Shown piece by piece: positions 32,401 to 42,353 of a DNA stretch of 64,000 nucleotides. The notes below the pieces were generated by a model, which searched no databases, was not told the DNA's origin, and saw only the letters and a list, made by a program, of their open reading frames with translations. The DNA comes from Nocardioides sp. T2.26MG-1 (GTDB lineage Bacteria; Actinomycetota; Actinomycetes; Propionibacteriales; Nocardioidaceae), in the NCBI RefSeq assembly GCF_950101795.1, contig NZ_CATNLZ010000032.1, positions 1-64,000 on the forward strand, in the 5' to 3' direction. Every line of letters starts with the position of its first letter. Within the stretch, counting starts at the first letter, position 1. The position numbers and the translations under genes are program-made.

Positions 32401-34887
32401 TCAGCCTTCCACACCGGCGGTCCCCGTGACCCGGTCGGCGACGGGACCGGCGCAGGCCACGATCGGCTGGCTGCCCGGCACTCCGGAGCCGTCGCGCCGT
32501 CCGGTGGCCTCCGGCAGGTCGACGGGCGACCCGCTCGCGGCGGCGGCCCGGGCAGGGGCGGTGCCGGCCCACGCGAGGACGAGGGTGTCCTCGCCCTTGA
32601 GGAACCGGTGGCAGCGCACGCCGCCCGTGGCCCGACCCTTGGGTGGGTACTCCGAGAACGGCGTCACCTTGATCGCGCCCGGCTCGGTGCCGGGCAGTGC
32701 GGTGGACGATCCGGAGGCCGTGACCACGACCGAGCCCTCGGGCGCCTCCGGGTCGACGACTCCGAACCAGGCGACCCGCTCGCCCGCGGCCAGGCGGATG
32801 CCGGCCATGCCGCCACCCGAGCGGCCCTGGGGCCGGACCGCCTCGGCACCGAAGTGCAGCAGCTGGGCGTCGGTGGTGATGAAGCAGAGGGTCTCGCGGC
32901 CCGTGGCGAGCTCGACCGCCCCGACGACCTCGTCGCCCTCGGCAAGCCGGATCACCTCCCACTCGTCCTTGCCCAGCACCTCGGGGTTGACCCGCTTGAC
33001 CGTGCCCTGGCGGGTGCCGAGCGCGAGCCCGGGACCGTCGGTCGCGAGCGTGCACAGGCCGAGCAGCCGCTCACCGGGCTCGAGGGAGAGGATCTCGCTG
33101 ACGGGGAGGCCGCCGGCCAGGTGCGGGTCGTTGGCGGTGTCGGGGAGCTGGGGGAGCTCGAGCACGCCGATCTTCACCAGGCGGCCGGTGCTGGTCAGGC
33201 CGCCGACCTCGCCGCGCGCGGTCGCGCGCACCACCGAGACCACGACGTCGTGGTTGGCCCGGCCACCGCCGCGGCCCGGCTGGTCGGCGTTGGCGGTGCG
33301 GGCCAGCAGCCCGCTGGACGACAGGTAGACGAAGCACGGGTCGTCGGCGACCTCGAGCGGCACCGCGGCGGCGGTGACGGCGGTGCCCGCGGACTCGAGC
33401 AGCACCGTGCGGCGCGGGGTGCCGTAGGTCTTGGCGACCTCGGCGAGCTCGTCGGAGACGACCTTCCAGCGCAGCTTGTCGTCGTTGATGATCGCGTCGA
33501 GGTCCTCGATGGTCCGGCGCAGCTCGTCCTGCTCCTTCTCCAGCTCGATGCGGGAGAACTTCGTGAGGCGGCGCAGCGGCATGTCGAGGATGTAGTCGGC
33601 CTGGACCGGGCTGAGGTCGAAGACCGCGATCAGCCGCTCCTTGGCGGCCGCCGCGTTGTCGGAGGAGCGGATCAGCGCGATGACCTCGTCGATGTCGAGG
33701 ATCGCGATCAGCAGGCCCTCGACCAGGTGCAGCCGGTCGGCGGCCTTGCCGCGGCGGAACACCGAGCGTCGGCGTACGACGTCGAAGCGGTGGTCCAGGA
33801 AGACCTGCAGCATCTCCTTGAGGCTCAGCGTGCGCGGCTGGCCGTCGACCAGCGCGACCGCGTTGATGCCGAACGCGTCCTCCATCGGCGTGTGCTTGTA
33901 GAGCTGCTCGAGCAGCGCCTCGGGGACGAAGCCGTTCTTGACCTCGATCACCAGCCGCAGGCCGTTCTCGCGGTCGGTGAGGTCCTTCATGTCCGAGATG
34001 CCCTGGATCTTCTTGCCCTGGACCAGGGTCTTGATGCGCTCGATGACCTTCTCGGTGCCGACGCCGTAGGGCAGCTCGGTCACCACGATGCCCTTGCGGC
34101 GGTTGGTGATCGCCTCGACCCGGGCGGTGGCGCGCATCCGGAACGTGCCGCGGCCGGTCTCGTAGGCGTCGCGGATGCCGTCGAGCCCGACGATCTTGCC
34201 GCCGGTGGGAAGGTCGGGCCCGGGGATGAAGCGCATCAGGTCGTCGACCGACGCCGACGGGTGGGTGATCAGGTGGCGCAGTGCCTGGACGACCTCGACC
34301 AGGTTGTGCGGGGCGCAGTTGGTGGCCATGCCGACGGCGATGCCGGTCGTGCCGTTGACGACCAGGCTCGGGATCGCGGCCGGCAGCACCACCGGCTCGA
34401 ACTCGCGGCTGTCGTAGTTGGGCTTGAAGTCGACGGTGTCCTCGTCGAGCGAGGCGGTCATCGCGACCGCGGGGGGCGCCATCCGGCATTCGGTGTACCG
34501 CATGGCCGCCGGGGAGTCGTCCGGAGAGCCGAAGTTCCCATGGCCGTCGATCGTGGGGATGCGCTGGGACCAGGGCTGCGCCATGCGCACCAGTGCGTCG
34601 TAGATCGCGCTGTCGCCGTGCGGGTGCAGCTTGCCCATGACCTCGCCGACGACGCGGGCGCTCTTGACATGGCCGCGGTCGGGGCGCAGCCCCATGTCGT
34701 TCATCGTGTAGAGGATCCGGCGCTGCACCGGCTTCAGCCCGTCGCGGGCGTCGGGGAGCGCGCGGGAGTAGATGACGGAGTAGGCGTACTCCAGGAACGA
34801 CGACTCCATCTCCTGCTTGATGTCGGTGTCGAGGATGTGCTCCTCGAAGTCGTCGGGGAGGTCGTTCTTCGTCTTGCGCGGTGCCAT
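32401..34887 (-). CDS. parC: DNA topoisomerase IV / gyrase subunit A
   Basis: An 828-residue type IIA topoisomerase breakage-reunion subunit. The catalytic Tyr131 is in [11 protein letters not shown], preceded by [17 protein letters not shown] (quinolone-resistance region). The C-terminal domain has beta-pinwheel repeats with TRQGTVKRV and [16 protein letters not shown] strands, but I do not find the GyrA box QRRGGKG, so ParC is favoured. It pairs with parE 9 kb away. The ATG at 34887 is 10 bases past GGGAG. Divergent from the Pat-like gene; the lipoprotein and MFS genes follow closely and may be cotranscribed. Confidence 0.92.
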   Translation of the reverse strand: MAPRKTKNDLPDDFEEHILDTDIKQEMESSFLEYAYSVIYSRALPDARDGLKPVQRRILYTMNDMGLRPDRGHVKSARVVGEVMGKLHPHGDSAIYDALVRMAQPWSQRIPTIDGHGNFGSPDDSPAAMRYTECRMAPPAVAMTASLDEDTVDFKPNYDSREFEPVVLPAAIPSLVVNGTTGIAVGMATNCAPHNLVEVVQALRHLITHPSASVDDLMRFIPGPDLPTGGKIVGLDGIRDAYETGRGTFRMRATARVEAITNRRKGIVVTELPYGVGTEKVIERIKTLVQGKKIQGISDMKDLTDRENGLRLVIEVKNGFVPEALLEQLYKHTPMEDAFGINAVALVDGQPRTLSLKEMLQVFLDHRFDVVRRRSVFRRGKAADRLHLVEGLLIAILDIDEVIALIRSSDNAAAAKERLIAVFDLSPVQADYILDMPLRRLTKFSRIELEKEQDELRRTIEDLDAIINDDKLRWKVVSDELAEVAKTYGTPRRTVLLESAGTAVTAAAVPLEVADDPCFVYLSSSGLLARTANADQPGRGGGRANHDVVVSVVRATARGEVGGLTSTGRLVKIGVLELPQLPDTANDPHLAGGLPVSEILSLEPGERLLGLCTLATDGPGLALGTRQGTVKRVNPEVLGKDEWEVIRLAEGDEVVGAVELATGRETLCFITTDAQLLHFGAEAVRPQGRSGGGMAGIRLAAGERVAWFGVVDPEAPEGSVVVTASGSSTALPGTEPGAIKVTPFSEYPPKGRATGGVRCHRFLKGEDTLVLAWAGTAPARAAAASGSPVDLPEATGRRDGSGVPGSQPIVACAGPVADRVTGTAGVEG

Positions 34888-34953
34888 GCGGATGATTCTC
34901 CCAAGTGACACCGACGGAAACGCCGGGGCCACGCCGCCGTCACCCGTCCACGA

Positions 34954-34959
34954 TAGATT
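34954..34959 (+). promoter_or_regulatory. -10 element of the leaderless Pat-like gene
   Basis: TAGATT ends seven bases before GTG 34967. There is no ribosome-binding site between them, so transcription probably begins at the GTG. Confidence 0.55.
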
Positions 34960-34966
34960 TCGCACT

Positions 34967-37666
34967 GTGACCGACACCCAGGACGTCCCCGCGCCTCCCC
35001 GGCACTGGGAGGCCGACGTCCTGCTCCGTGACGGGCGGACGGCGCACATCCGGCCGATCCGGGCCGAGGACCGTGAGGTCTTCGTCGAGTTCTACTCCCG
35101 CGTCTCCGACCAGTCGAAGTACTACCGGTTCTTCTCCCCGATGCCGCGGCTCTCCGATCGCGACCTCGACCGGTTCACCAACGTCGACCACGTGGGCCGG
35201 GTCGCGTTCGTGCTGACCCTGCAGGACCAGATCATCGCGGTCGGCCGCTACGACCTGGTCAAGCCGGGGGAGGCGGAGGTCGCGTTCCTCGTCGAGGACC
35301 AGCACCAGGGCCGCGGGATCGCCCAGCTGCTGCTCGAGCACCTCGCCCAGGCCGGCCGTGAGCGCGGGATCGAGCGGTTCGTCGCCGAGGTGCTGCCCGA
35401 CAACACCCGGATGATCCAGACCTTCCGCGATGCGGGCTACCGCGTGGTGAGCGAGTACGACGAGGGCGTGCTGCAGCTGGAGTTCTCCATCGACCCCACC
35501 GACACCGCGATCGGGGTGATGATGAGCCGCGAGCACCGGGCCGAGGCCGCCTCGATCGAGAAGTTCTTCAACCCCCGCTCGATCGCGGTGATCGGGGCCA
35601 GCCGTCGCCAGGAGACCATCGGCCAGGCGCTGGTGCGCAACCTGGTGCTGGGCGACTTCACGGGCCGGGTCTACGCCGTCAACCCGACCTCGAGCGCCGT
35701 GTCCGGCCTGCCGACGTACAAGACCGTCAGCGACATCCCCGACGACGTCGACGTGGCGATCGTCGCGGTGCCGGCCGAGGCGGTCCAGGACGTCGTGCTC
35801 GACTGCGCGGCCAAGGGCGTGCACGGCCTGGTGGTGATCTCGTCGGGCTTCGCCGAGACGGGTGAGGAGGGCCGGGTCCGGCAGCGCAAGCTGGTCGGCC
35901 TCTCGCGCTCCTACGGCCTGCGGCTGATCGGGCCCAACTGCCTGGGCATCATCAACACCGACGTGGAGGTGTCGCTCAACGCCTCGCTCTCGCCGCTGAT
36001 GCCGCCGCGTGGCCGGGCGGGGTTCTTCTGCCAGTCCGGCGCACTCGGCACCGCGATCCTCGAGAAGGTCTACAACCGCGGGCTGGGCCTGTCGACGTTC
36101 GTCAGCGCCGGCAACCGTGCCGACGTGTCGGGCAACGACCTGCTGCAGTACTGGGAGGAGGACGACTCCACCGAGGTCGTGCTGCTCTACCTGGAGTCGA
36201 TCGGCAACCCGCGCAAGTTCTCCCGGATCGCCCGGCGGGTCTCGCTGCGCAAGCCGATCATCGCGGTCCGGTCCGGGCGGACCACGCAAGGCGTCCCGAT
36301 GGGGCACGCCGTACGCAAGATCGCGGCCCCGCCGGCCGCCGTCGACGCGATGTTCCGCCAGGCCGGGGTGATCCAGGTCGACACGCTCGAGGAGATGTTC
36401 GACGTCGCCCAGCTGCTCGCCCACCAGCCGCTGCCGCGCGGGCGCCGGGTCGCGATCGTCGGCAACTCCGATGCGCTCGGCCTGCTGGCCGCCGACGCGG
36501 CCGCCGCGGTCGGGCTCGTGGTCAACAAGTCCACGGCCCTGGGCGCCGACGCGAGCGCCGAGGACTTCGAGGACGCGCTCGACGCCGCCATCGACGACCC
36601 AGAGATCGACTCGGTCGTGGCCGTCTACGTCCCGCCGATCAACGTCTCCGGCGAGGACGTCGCCAACGTCCTCGCCGCGGTGGGGGAGCAGTCCGACAAG
36701 CCGCTGGTCTCCTCGTTCCTGGGCTCCGAGGGCGTACCCGAGCTGCTCCGGGTGCCCGACGTCGCCGGCTCGACCGCCGGCCGCGGGTCGGTCCCGTCCT
36801 ATCCCGGCGTCGAGGCGGCCGTGCGGGCGCTGGCGCGGGTCGTGGAGTACGCCGTGTGGCTCCGCACGCCCGACGGCGCCCCCGTCGACCCTGCCGAGGT
36901 GGACACCGTCACCGCGAAGCGGCTCGTCAACCAGGTGCTCTCGCAGCACCCCGAGGGCGCCGACCTCGACCCGGACACCGTGACCGAGCTGCTCGCGTCC
37001 TACGGCATCGAGCTCTGGCAGACCCGCCCGGTCGCGACCGTCGAGGAGGCGGTCGCCGCCGGCGAGGCCCTCGGCTGGGACGTCGTGCTCAAGGCGACCG
37101 CGGAGCACCTGCGCGAGCGGCCCGACCTCGCCCACGTGTGGCGCAACATCGACACCGCCGAGGAGATGCTCGACGCGTGGGAGTCGCTCGGCCACGTGAT
37201 CACCGACGTCAAGCGGGCCGGGTTCGTGGTGCAGAAGAACTCCAGCCCCGGGGTGCCGGTCGCGATCCGCAGCATCGAGGACCCGCTGTTCGGGCCGGTG
37301 GTCTCCTTCGGCATCGCGGGCCCGCTCACCGAGCTGCTCGCCGACAAGGCGTTCCGGATCCCGCCGCTGGGGGAGCGCGACGCCGCCGCCATGGTCCGCG
37401 AGATCAAGTCCTCCCCGATGCTGTTCGGCTACCGCGGCAGCGAGGTGGTCGACGTCGCCGAGATCGAGCGGCTGATCCAGCGCGTGGCGCAGCTGCAGAA
37501 CGACCTGCCGCAGATCAGCTCCCTCGAGCTGTCGCTGGTGCTCGCCGGCGCCGACGGCGCGACCGTGCTGACCGCGGCCGCGCGCGTCGACCCCGTCGCC
37601 GACCCGCGGTCGGACTGGTTCGTGCGCCGGATGCCGGCCCCTGCGGGGGACACGCTCCCCTCCTGA
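34967..37666 (+). CDS. Bifunctional GNAT acetyltransferase / NDP-forming acyl-CoA synthetase-like protein (Pat-like)
   Basis: An 899-residue fusion. The N-terminal GNAT domain is at about 15-180: [17 protein letters not shown] and the acetyl-CoA loop [18 protein letters not shown] CoA-binding Rossmann domain follows ([21 protein letters not shown], about 197-217), then the two flavodoxin-like ligase domains ([25 protein letters not shown]). A C-terminal ATP-grasp region spans about 680-890 ([20 protein letters not shown]). This architecture is that of protein lysine acetyltransferases such as Streptomyces PatA and Salmonella Pat, which inactivate acetyl-CoA synthetase. The synthetase half is usually catalytically dead; here a His is retained at the expected site (PMGHAVRK) but the HTG context is lost. 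Confidence 0.88.
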   Translation: MTDTQDVPAPPRHWEADVLLRDGRTAHIRPIRAEDREVFVEFYSRVSDQSKYYRFFSPMPRLSDRDLDRFTNVDHVGRVAFVLTLQDQIIAVGRYDLVKPGEAEVAFLVEDQHQGRGIAQLLLEHLAQAGRERGIERFVAEVLPDNTRMIQTFRDAGYRVVSEYDEGVLQLEFSIDPTDTAIGVMMSREHRAEAASIEKFFNPRSIAVIGASRRQETIGQALVRNLVLGDFTGRVYAVNPTSSAVSGLPTYKTVSDIPDDVDVAIVAVPAEAVQDVVLDCAAKGVHGLVVISSGFAETGEEGRVRQRKLVGLSRSYGLRLIGPNCLGIINTDVEVSLNASLSPLMPPRGRAGFFCQSGALGTAILEKVYNRGLGLSTFVSAGNRADVSGNDLLQYWEEDDSTEVVLLYLESIGNPRKFSRIARRVSLRKPIIAVRSGRTTQGVPMGHAVRKIAAPPAAVDAMFRQAGVIQVDTLEEMFDVAQLLAHQPLPRGRRVAIVGNSDALGLLAADAAAAVGLVVNKSTALGADASAEDFEDALDAAIDDPEIDSVVAVYVPPINVSGEDVANVLAAVGEQSDKPLVSSFLGSEGVPELLRVPDVAGSTAGRGSVPSYPGVEAAVRALARVVEYAVWLRTPDGAPVDPAEVDTVTAKRLVNQVLSQHPEGADLDPDTVTELLASYGIELWQTRPVATVEEAVAAGEALGWDVVLKATAEHLRERPDLAHVWRNIDTAEEMLDAWESLGHVITDVKRAGFVVQKNSSPGVPVAIRSIEDPLFGPVVSFGIAGPLTELLADKAFRIPPLGERDAAAMVREIKSSPMLFGYRGSEVVDVAEIERLIQRVAQLQNDLPQISSLELSLVLAGADGATVLTAAARVDPVADPRSDWFVRRMPAPAGDTLPS

Positions 37667-37688
37667 GGCGGCACCGTAGGATCCGGCC

Positions 37689-38315
37689 ATGGTCATTTCG
37701 GACGCCCAGCGCTTCCTCTTCGTGCACGTGCAGAAGACGGGTGGCTCGACGATCGACAAGCGGCTGGACGACGTGCTGCCCGACGCGCGCGGCGTCAAGG
37801 GCGTCGACCGGCACGCGACGCTCGGCAAGATCCTGGAGGCCGAGCCCGGGCTGGCGTCGTACTGGATCGTCGGCTACGTCCGCAACCCGTTCGCCCGGCT
37901 GCTGTCGTGGTACCGCATGGTCGAGCGGCTCGAGGACCGAGCGGCCAAGGGCCGCCGGGGCTCCCAGAAGTTCTTCGCGCGCAAGTCGTTCATCAAGTCG
38001 GTGTCGCAGGACTACCCCGACTTCGAGAGCTTCATCCTCAAGGGCACCGAGGAGTGGCCCCGGCTGCGCACCCCGCAGGTCAGCTACCTGACCGTCAAGG
38101 GCGGTCGGCGTGCGGACTTCGTCGGCCGGCAGGAGAGCCTCGAGGCCGACCTGCGCGCGGTCTTCGCCCGCTTCGACATGCCGTGGGAGCCGCTGCAGAG
38201 CGTGAACGTCGACCACCAGCGCCCCGACTATCGCGAGATCTACACGCCCGCGATGCGGCGCCGGGTCGAGGAGCTCTTCGCCCGCGACCTCGCGGCGTTC
38301 GACTACACATTCTGA
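37689..38315 (+). CDS. Sulfotransferase family protein
   Basis: A 208-residue Sulfotransfer_2-type protein. The 5'-phosphosulfate-binding loop is FVHVQKTGGSTIDKRL (residues 10-25) and the 3'-phosphate-binding motif is GYVRNPFARLLSWYRM (61-76). Helices rich in Arg and Lys follow. Such enzymes transfer sulfate from PAPS to sugars or lipids of the envelope; the acceptor is unknown. No signal peptide or anchor is present, so it acts in the cytoplasm. TAGGAT (37677-37682) with six bases before the ATG fits a leaderless start. The gene is isolated, with no sulfate-activation genes nearby. Confidence 0.9.
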   Translation: MVISDAQRFLFVHVQKTGGSTIDKRLDDVLPDARGVKGVDRHATLGKILEAEPGLASYWIVGYVRNPFARLLSWYRMVERLEDRAAKGRRGSQKFFARKSFIKSVSQDYPDFESFILKGTEEWPRLRTPQVSYLTVKGGRRADFVGRQESLEADLRAVFARFDMPWEPLQSVNVDHQRPDYREIYTPAMRRRVEELFARDLAAFDYTF

Positions 38316-38347
38316 GCTGCCCCGAGCCCCGTGACAGACTGACAGGC

Positions 38348-38950
38348 ATGCCGAGCAGCAGGACCAGCGAGGACCACGACCGGACCCTCGAGCTGAGGGA
38401 CGCGATCGACCGCACCGGCTACTACCCCGAGGTGGTCGCCGACGGGGTCGCCGGGGCGGTGGCCGGTGAGCACGTCGTGTCGTACTTCGTGCACCACGAG
38501 CCGACCTTCGACCGCGACGAGGTGCGCCGGCACCTGTCGGTCGTGGTGCTCACGCCGACCCGGCTGATCCTGGCCCACACCGACGAGCACGAGGGCGACG
38601 ACCTGCTCCCGGAGCCCTACACGTCGACCTCCACCGAGGCGATCCGGCTGTCCGCGGTCAAGTCCGTGGTGGTCACCCGGATGATCGCGAACCCGACGTC
38701 CGGCCCGAGCCGGCCCGCCGAGGCCGTGATGACCATCGGGTGGGGAGGCGTCAGCAGGGTCGACCTCGAGCCGGCCGGCTGCAGCGACCCCGAGTGCGAC
38801 GCCGACCACGGCTACACGGGCGTGCTTGCCTCCGACGACTTCTCGCTGCGGGTCTCCGCCGCCGCGGACGGCACCGACGCGGTCGCGGGGCTGCTCGCGT
38901 TCGCCGAGCAGCTCTCGGCACGGACCCACGCCGACTCCCACGCCCACTGA
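38348..38950 (+). CDS. DUF5998 family protein
   Basis: A 200-residue protein of the actinobacterial DUF5998 family. Recognisable parts are LRDAIDRTGYYPEVVADGVAGAVAGE near 16-41 (two motifs), HHEPTFDRDEVRRHLSVVVLTPTRLI near 49-74, and DPECDADHGYTG near 156-167, with two conserved cysteines (CSDPEC). The pleckstrin-like strand pattern suggests a small-molecule or lipid-binding domain, but the function is unknown. The phosphodiesterase gene starts one base after its stop, and in related genomes the two are also adjacent, which suggests a joint role. The start ATG is chosen by homology. Confidence 0.85.
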   Translation: MPSSRTSEDHDRTLELRDAIDRTGYYPEVVADGVAGAVAGEHVVSYFVHHEPTFDRDEVRRHLSVVVLTPTRLILAHTDEHEGDDLLPEPYTSTSTEAIRLSAVKSVVVTRMIANPTSGPSRPAEAVMTIGWGGVSRVDLEPAGCSDPECDADHGYTGVLASDDFSLRVSAAADGTDAVAGLLAFAEQLSARTHADSHAH

Positions 38951-38951
38951 G

Positions 38952-40070
38952 GTGAGCCGCTTCCTCCAGCCGGCCTACGGCGACCGGTCGATCGGCGACG
39001 TCGTGCCGGCGGTGGCGACGGCGCTCGGGGCCCCGATCGGCGAGCCCCCGACCGGTCTCGAGCTGCCGCCGGCGCCGGCGTACGTCGTGTTCCTCGTCGA
39101 CGGGCTCGGCGCGCGCCAGCTGGAGCGGCACGCGCACGCGGCGCCGTTCCTCGCCGGCCAGCTCGCCGAGCAGGAGCCCGGGACCGCGGGTGTGCCGTCG
39201 ACGACCGCGACCAGCCTGACGTCGCTCGGGACCGGGCTGATGCCCGGCGCCCACGGCCTGGTCGGCTTCACGTCGCGGGTGCCCGGGACCGACCGGCTGC
39301 TCAACGCGCTGATGTGGGACAAGGACGTCGACCCGCTCGAGTGGCAGCCCAACCCGACGGCGTTCACGAGGCTGCGCGAGGCGGGCGGCTGCGCGACCGT
39401 GGTCAACAAGCGGGAGTTCGCACGCAGCGGCCTCACCGTGGCCGCCCACCGCGGGGCGGAGTACGTCGGCGCCGACAAGGTCGGCGAGCGGATCGCCGCC
39501 GCGGTCGCGTCGTCCGCCGAGCGCGGCTCGTTGATCTACCTGTACGACGGGGACCTCGACTGGACCGGGCACCGCTACGGCGTGGCCTCGCACCAGTGGC
39601 TCCAGCAGCTCGCGATGATCGACGCGGAGGCCGAGCAGCTGCGCGAGACCCTGCCCGCCTCGGTCCGGCTGCTCGTGGTGGCCGACCACGGCATGGTGGA
39701 CTCACCGGCCTCGAGCCGGGTCGACGTCGACGACGTCGCCGAGCTGCGCGCGGGAGTAGCACTGCTCGGCGGTGAGGCCCGCTTCCGTCATCTCTACTGC
39801 CACGGCGGGGCGGTCGACGACGTGGTGGCGGCCTGGACCGAGGTGCTCGGCGACCGGGCCGAGGTGATGACCCGTGCGACAGCGATCGGGCGCGGCTGGT
39901 TCGGCCCGGTGTCGCCGTCGGTGCTGCCGAGGCTGGGCGACGTCGTCGTCGCCTGCCACGACGACGTCGCCGTCCTCTCGACGTCCGCGTTCCCCTACGA
40001 GGCCACGCTGGTCGGCCTGCACGGGTCGCTCACGCCCGCGGAGATGCTGATTCCGGTGCTGGTGAGCTGA
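38952..40070 (+). CDS. Alkaline-phosphatase-superfamily phosphodiesterase
   Basis: A 372-residue type I phosphodiesterase/nucleotide pyrophosphatase-like enzyme. The metal-site sequence YVVFLVDGLGARQLERHA (Asp near 45) and the Thr nucleophile in PSTTATSLTSLGTG (near 80) are visible. YDGDLDWTGHRYG near 198-210 and VVADHGMVD near 243-251 supply the remaining Asp/His metal ligands. The C-terminal His is in VGLHGSLTPAEMLIP. No signal peptide is seen. Substrates are probably phosphodiesters or nucleotides. GTG 38952 follows the DUF5998 stop, and the 3' end overlaps the convergent MFS gene by 41 bases. Confidence 0.9.
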   Translation: MSRFLQPAYGDRSIGDVVPAVATALGAPIGEPPTGLELPPAPAYVVFLVDGLGARQLERHAHAAPFLAGQLAEQEPGTAGVPSTTATSLTSLGTGLMPGAHGLVGFTSRVPGTDRLLNALMWDKDVDPLEWQPNPTAFTRLREAGGCATVVNKREFARSGLTVAAHRGAEYVGADKVGERIAAAVASSAERGSLIYLYDGDLDWTGHRYGVASHQWLQQLAMIDAEAEQLRETLPASVRLLVVADHGMVDSPASSRVDVDDVAELRAGVALLGGEARFRHLYCHGGAVDDVVAAWTEVLGDRAEVMTRATAIGRGWFGPVSPSVLPRLGDVVVACHDDVAVLSTSAFPYEATLVGLHGSLTPAEMLIPVLVS

Positions 40071-41577
40071 CGGCCCGGGTCCGGCCGGTGTCGGGCAGCA
40101 CCATGCCGAGCACCACGACGACCACCATCAGGGCCGCCGTCGTGCACGACGCCCACAGCAGCGCGGTCTGCATGCCGTCGACGAACGCGGCCTGGGCCGG
40201 TGCGGCGACCGCGTCGCCCATGTGGGTGGCGGCGCCGAAGGAGGACCGGGCCTGCTCGGCCGCGGCCGACGGGAGCGGGGGAAGGCGCAGCTCGTCGCGG
40301 TAGACCGACTGCAGGATGCTGGCGAGCACGGCGATCCCCAGGGCGGCACCCAGCTCGCGGGCCAGGTCGTTGACCGCGGAGCCCACCCCCTGCTTGGCCG
40401 GGGGCAGCGCGTCGGTGATCGAGCTGGTCGCCGGCGTCATCGCCAGACCCATCCCGAGGCCGAGCAGCACCAGGCCGGTCAGCAGCGGCCAGTAGGAGCT
40501 GGAGGCGTCGAGCCGGGAGAGCACGGCGAACCCGGCGGCGACCAGCAGCAGCCCGGCGGGCATCACGTGCCGCGCCCCGACCCGGGCGGTGACCCGCGGG
40601 GCGAGAGCGCGGGCGGAGGGCATCATCACCAGCGCCATCGGGGCCACGGAGAGGGCGGCGATCAGCGCGCTGCGGTCCAGCACCAGCTGCAGGTACTGCA
40701 CGACCAGGAAGATGAACCCGAAGAACCCGAAGAACTGCACGGTGATCGTCAGGGTGCCGGTGGCGAAGCCGCCGAGCCGGAACAGGCGGGGGTCGAGCAG
40801 GGGCTGCGGCCGGGTCAGCTCCCAGCCGACGAAGGCCGCGATCACGAGGACCCCGCCACCGAGCCCGGCGAGGGTCTCGACGCTGTCCCAGCCGTGGGTG
40901 GGCGCCTCGATCACGGAGTACACGACCAGTCCGAGGCCGACCACCGACAGCAGGGCGCCGGGCAGGTCGAGGCGTGGCGCCTCCGGATCGGCGGACTCCG
41001 GCACGACGCGCACGGTGCCGACCAGGGCGATCAGCCCCATCACCAGGTTGAACGCGAACACCGACCGCCAGGACCACGCCTCGAGCAGCAGGCCGGTGGC
41101 GAGCAGCCCCAGCATGGCGCTGGCCCCGGCCACGCCCGCCCAGGTCCCGACGGCACGGACGCGCCGCTCGGGCGGGAACGTGCTCGTGATCGTCGACAGG
41201 GTCGCCGGCATCACCAGGGCCGCGCCTGCCCCGAGCACACCCTGGATCGCGATCAGCTGGCCCGGCTCCTGGGCGAACATCGCGGCGCCCGAGCCGGCGA
41301 CGAACACCACGAGGCCGGCCAGCAGCGCGCGGCGCCGGCCGTACCGGTCGCCGATCGCGCCGGCAAGCAGGAGCAGTGCGGCGAACGTGAGGGCGTAGGC
41401 GTCGACCACCCAGGCGATCTGGGTCTGGTCGGCCCGCAGGTCGCGGGCGATCGACGGTGCCGCGAGGTTGAGCGCGGAAATCGCCGAGACCACGGCCGCG
41501 AGCGCCAACACGATCACCGGCAGCACCCCGCGACCGACGTCCGTCCCCGCGGACGCCGTACCTGTCGTCGCACTCAT
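40030..41577 (-). CDS. MFS drug exporter, DHA2 (14-TM) family
   Basis: A 515-residue exporter with 14 predicted helices. Motif A GDRYGRRRALLAGLV is after TM2 and motif C-like GPxxG is replaced by GVAGASAMLGLLATGLLLEAWSW in TM5. LPGALLSVVGLGLVVYSVIE marks the central helices of the DHA2 group. Substrates are usually toxic hydrophobic compounds. The TetR-type regulator is divergent, with inverted-repeat operators in between (41599-41660), so drug-inducible control is likely. The C-terminal Pro/Ser tail overlaps the phosphodiesterase gene by 41 bases. Confidence 0.92.
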   Translation of the reverse strand: MSATTGTASAGTDVGRGVLPVIVLALAAVVSAISALNLAAPSIARDLRADQTQIAWVVDAYALTFAALLLLAGAIGDRYGRRRALLAGLVVFVAGSGAAMFAQEPGQLIAIQGVLGAGAALVMPATLSTITSTFPPERRVRAVGTWAGVAGASAMLGLLATGLLLEAWSWRSVFAFNLVMGLIALVGTVRVVPESADPEAPRLDLPGALLSVVGLGLVVYSVIEAPTHGWDSVETLAGLGGGVLVIAAFVGWELTRPQPLLDPRLFRLGGFATGTLTITVQFFGFFGFIFLVVQYLQLVLDRSALIAALSVAPMALVMMPSARALAPRVTARVGARHVMPAGLLLVAAGFAVLSRLDASSSYWPLLTGLVLLGLGMGLAMTPATSSITDALPPAKQGVGSAVNDLARELGAALGIAVLASILQSVYRDELRLPPLPSAAAEQARSSFGAATHMGDAVAAPAQAAFVDGMQTALLWASCTTAALMVVVVVLGMVLPDTGRTRAVSSPAPESASPRA

Positions 41578-41598
41578 CTGGTCCTCCTACCGTCACGT

Positions 41599-41660
41599 TT
41601 CACTGAATGGTGAATTCACGGTGGCGCCGGAGCGGGCTACATTTCAAGCGTGATGAATTC
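41599..41660. promoter_or_regulatory. Two inverted-repeat operators between the exporter and TetR gene
   Basis: Site 1 at 41599-41619 is TTCAC-N6-GTGAA overlapping the perfect palindrome GTGAATTCAC. Site 2 at 41643-41660 is TTCA-N7-TGAATT. Both lie between the divergent start codons and share TTCA...TGAATT, as expected for TetR-family operators. Confidence 0.6.
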
Positions 41661-41693
41661 CTGGTCGCGCGGCCGGCCCGTGGAGCCGGCTTC

Positions 41694-42353
41694 GTGAGCG
41701 CGGGGGAGTCGGTGAGCCGCGGCCGTCGGGGCCGCCGGGCGGGCAAACCCGACACCCGGGCTGAAATCCTGGACGTCGCGCGGCGGCGGTTCCTGCTCGA
41801 CGGCTACCAGGCCGTGACGATGCGCGGGGTGGCGCAGGAGGCGGGCGTCGACGCGGCCCTGGTCAGCTACTACTTCGGCTCCAAGAAGGGCCTGCTCGGC
41901 GCCGCGCTCGCGCTGGCGGTCAACCCACCGGAGCTGCTCCGCGCGGTCCTGGCGGGTGATCCGGCCACGCTTCCCGAGCGTCTGGTGCGTACGGTGATCG
42001 GCGTCTGGGACGACCCCGAGGGCGGCCGGCCGCTGCGGCTGCTGGTCACCAGCGCCGGCAACGACCCGGAGGTGGCCCGGCTGCTGCGCGAGGTGCTCCA
42101 GACCGAGATGATCGGCCCCCTGGCCGAGCGTCTCGGTGGAGCGGACGCGTCCGCGCGGGCGGCGGCGTTCGGGGCCCAGATCGCCGGGCTCCTGCTGGTC
42201 CGCTACTGGCTCGAGGCCGAGCCGGTCGCCTCGATGCCGGTCGCGGACCTGGTGCGCCACGCCGCCCCCGGCCTGCACGCGGCGATGCGGGGGCCGGCAC
42301 GCCGCCCCCCGCCGCCGGGGATCAGTTCAGGCTCATCCTCGGCTCGCCGTTGA
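41694..42353 (+). CDS. TetR family transcriptional regulator
   Basis: A 219-residue regulator. The helix-turn-helix occupies about residues 15-65: RAEILDVARRRFLLDGYQAVTM, then VAQEAGVDAALVSYYFGSKKGLL. The C-terminal ligand-binding domain matches the TetR_C type with LVTSAGNDPEVARLLREVLQ. GTG 41694 is preferred (GGAG eight bases upstream); GTG 41712 and an ATG at 41607 are alternatives, but the last would place the operator inside the coding sequence. It most likely represses the divergent DHA2 exporter. A proline-rich tail (ARRPPPPGISSG) overlaps the convergent SGNH hydrolase gene by 32 bases. Confidence 0.88.
   Translation: MSAGESVSRGRRGRRAGKPDTRAEILDVARRRFLLDGYQAVTMRGVAQEAGVDAALVSYYFGSKKGLLGAALALAVNPPELLRAVLAGDPATLPERLVRTVIGVWDDPEGGRPLRLLVTSAGNDPEVARLLREVLQTEMIGPLAERLGGADASARAAAFGAQIAGLLLVRYWLEAEPVASMPVADLVRHAAPGLHAAMRGPARRPPPPGISSGSSSARR

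Noticed and set aside
32089..34908. A 939-codon plus-strand frame opposite parC
   Set aside because: Shadow of parC; composition is that of reverse-complement codons.
34940..37828. A 962-codon minus-strand frame opposite the Pat-like gene
   Set aside because: Shadow frame without motifs; the plus-strand product has four recognisable domains.
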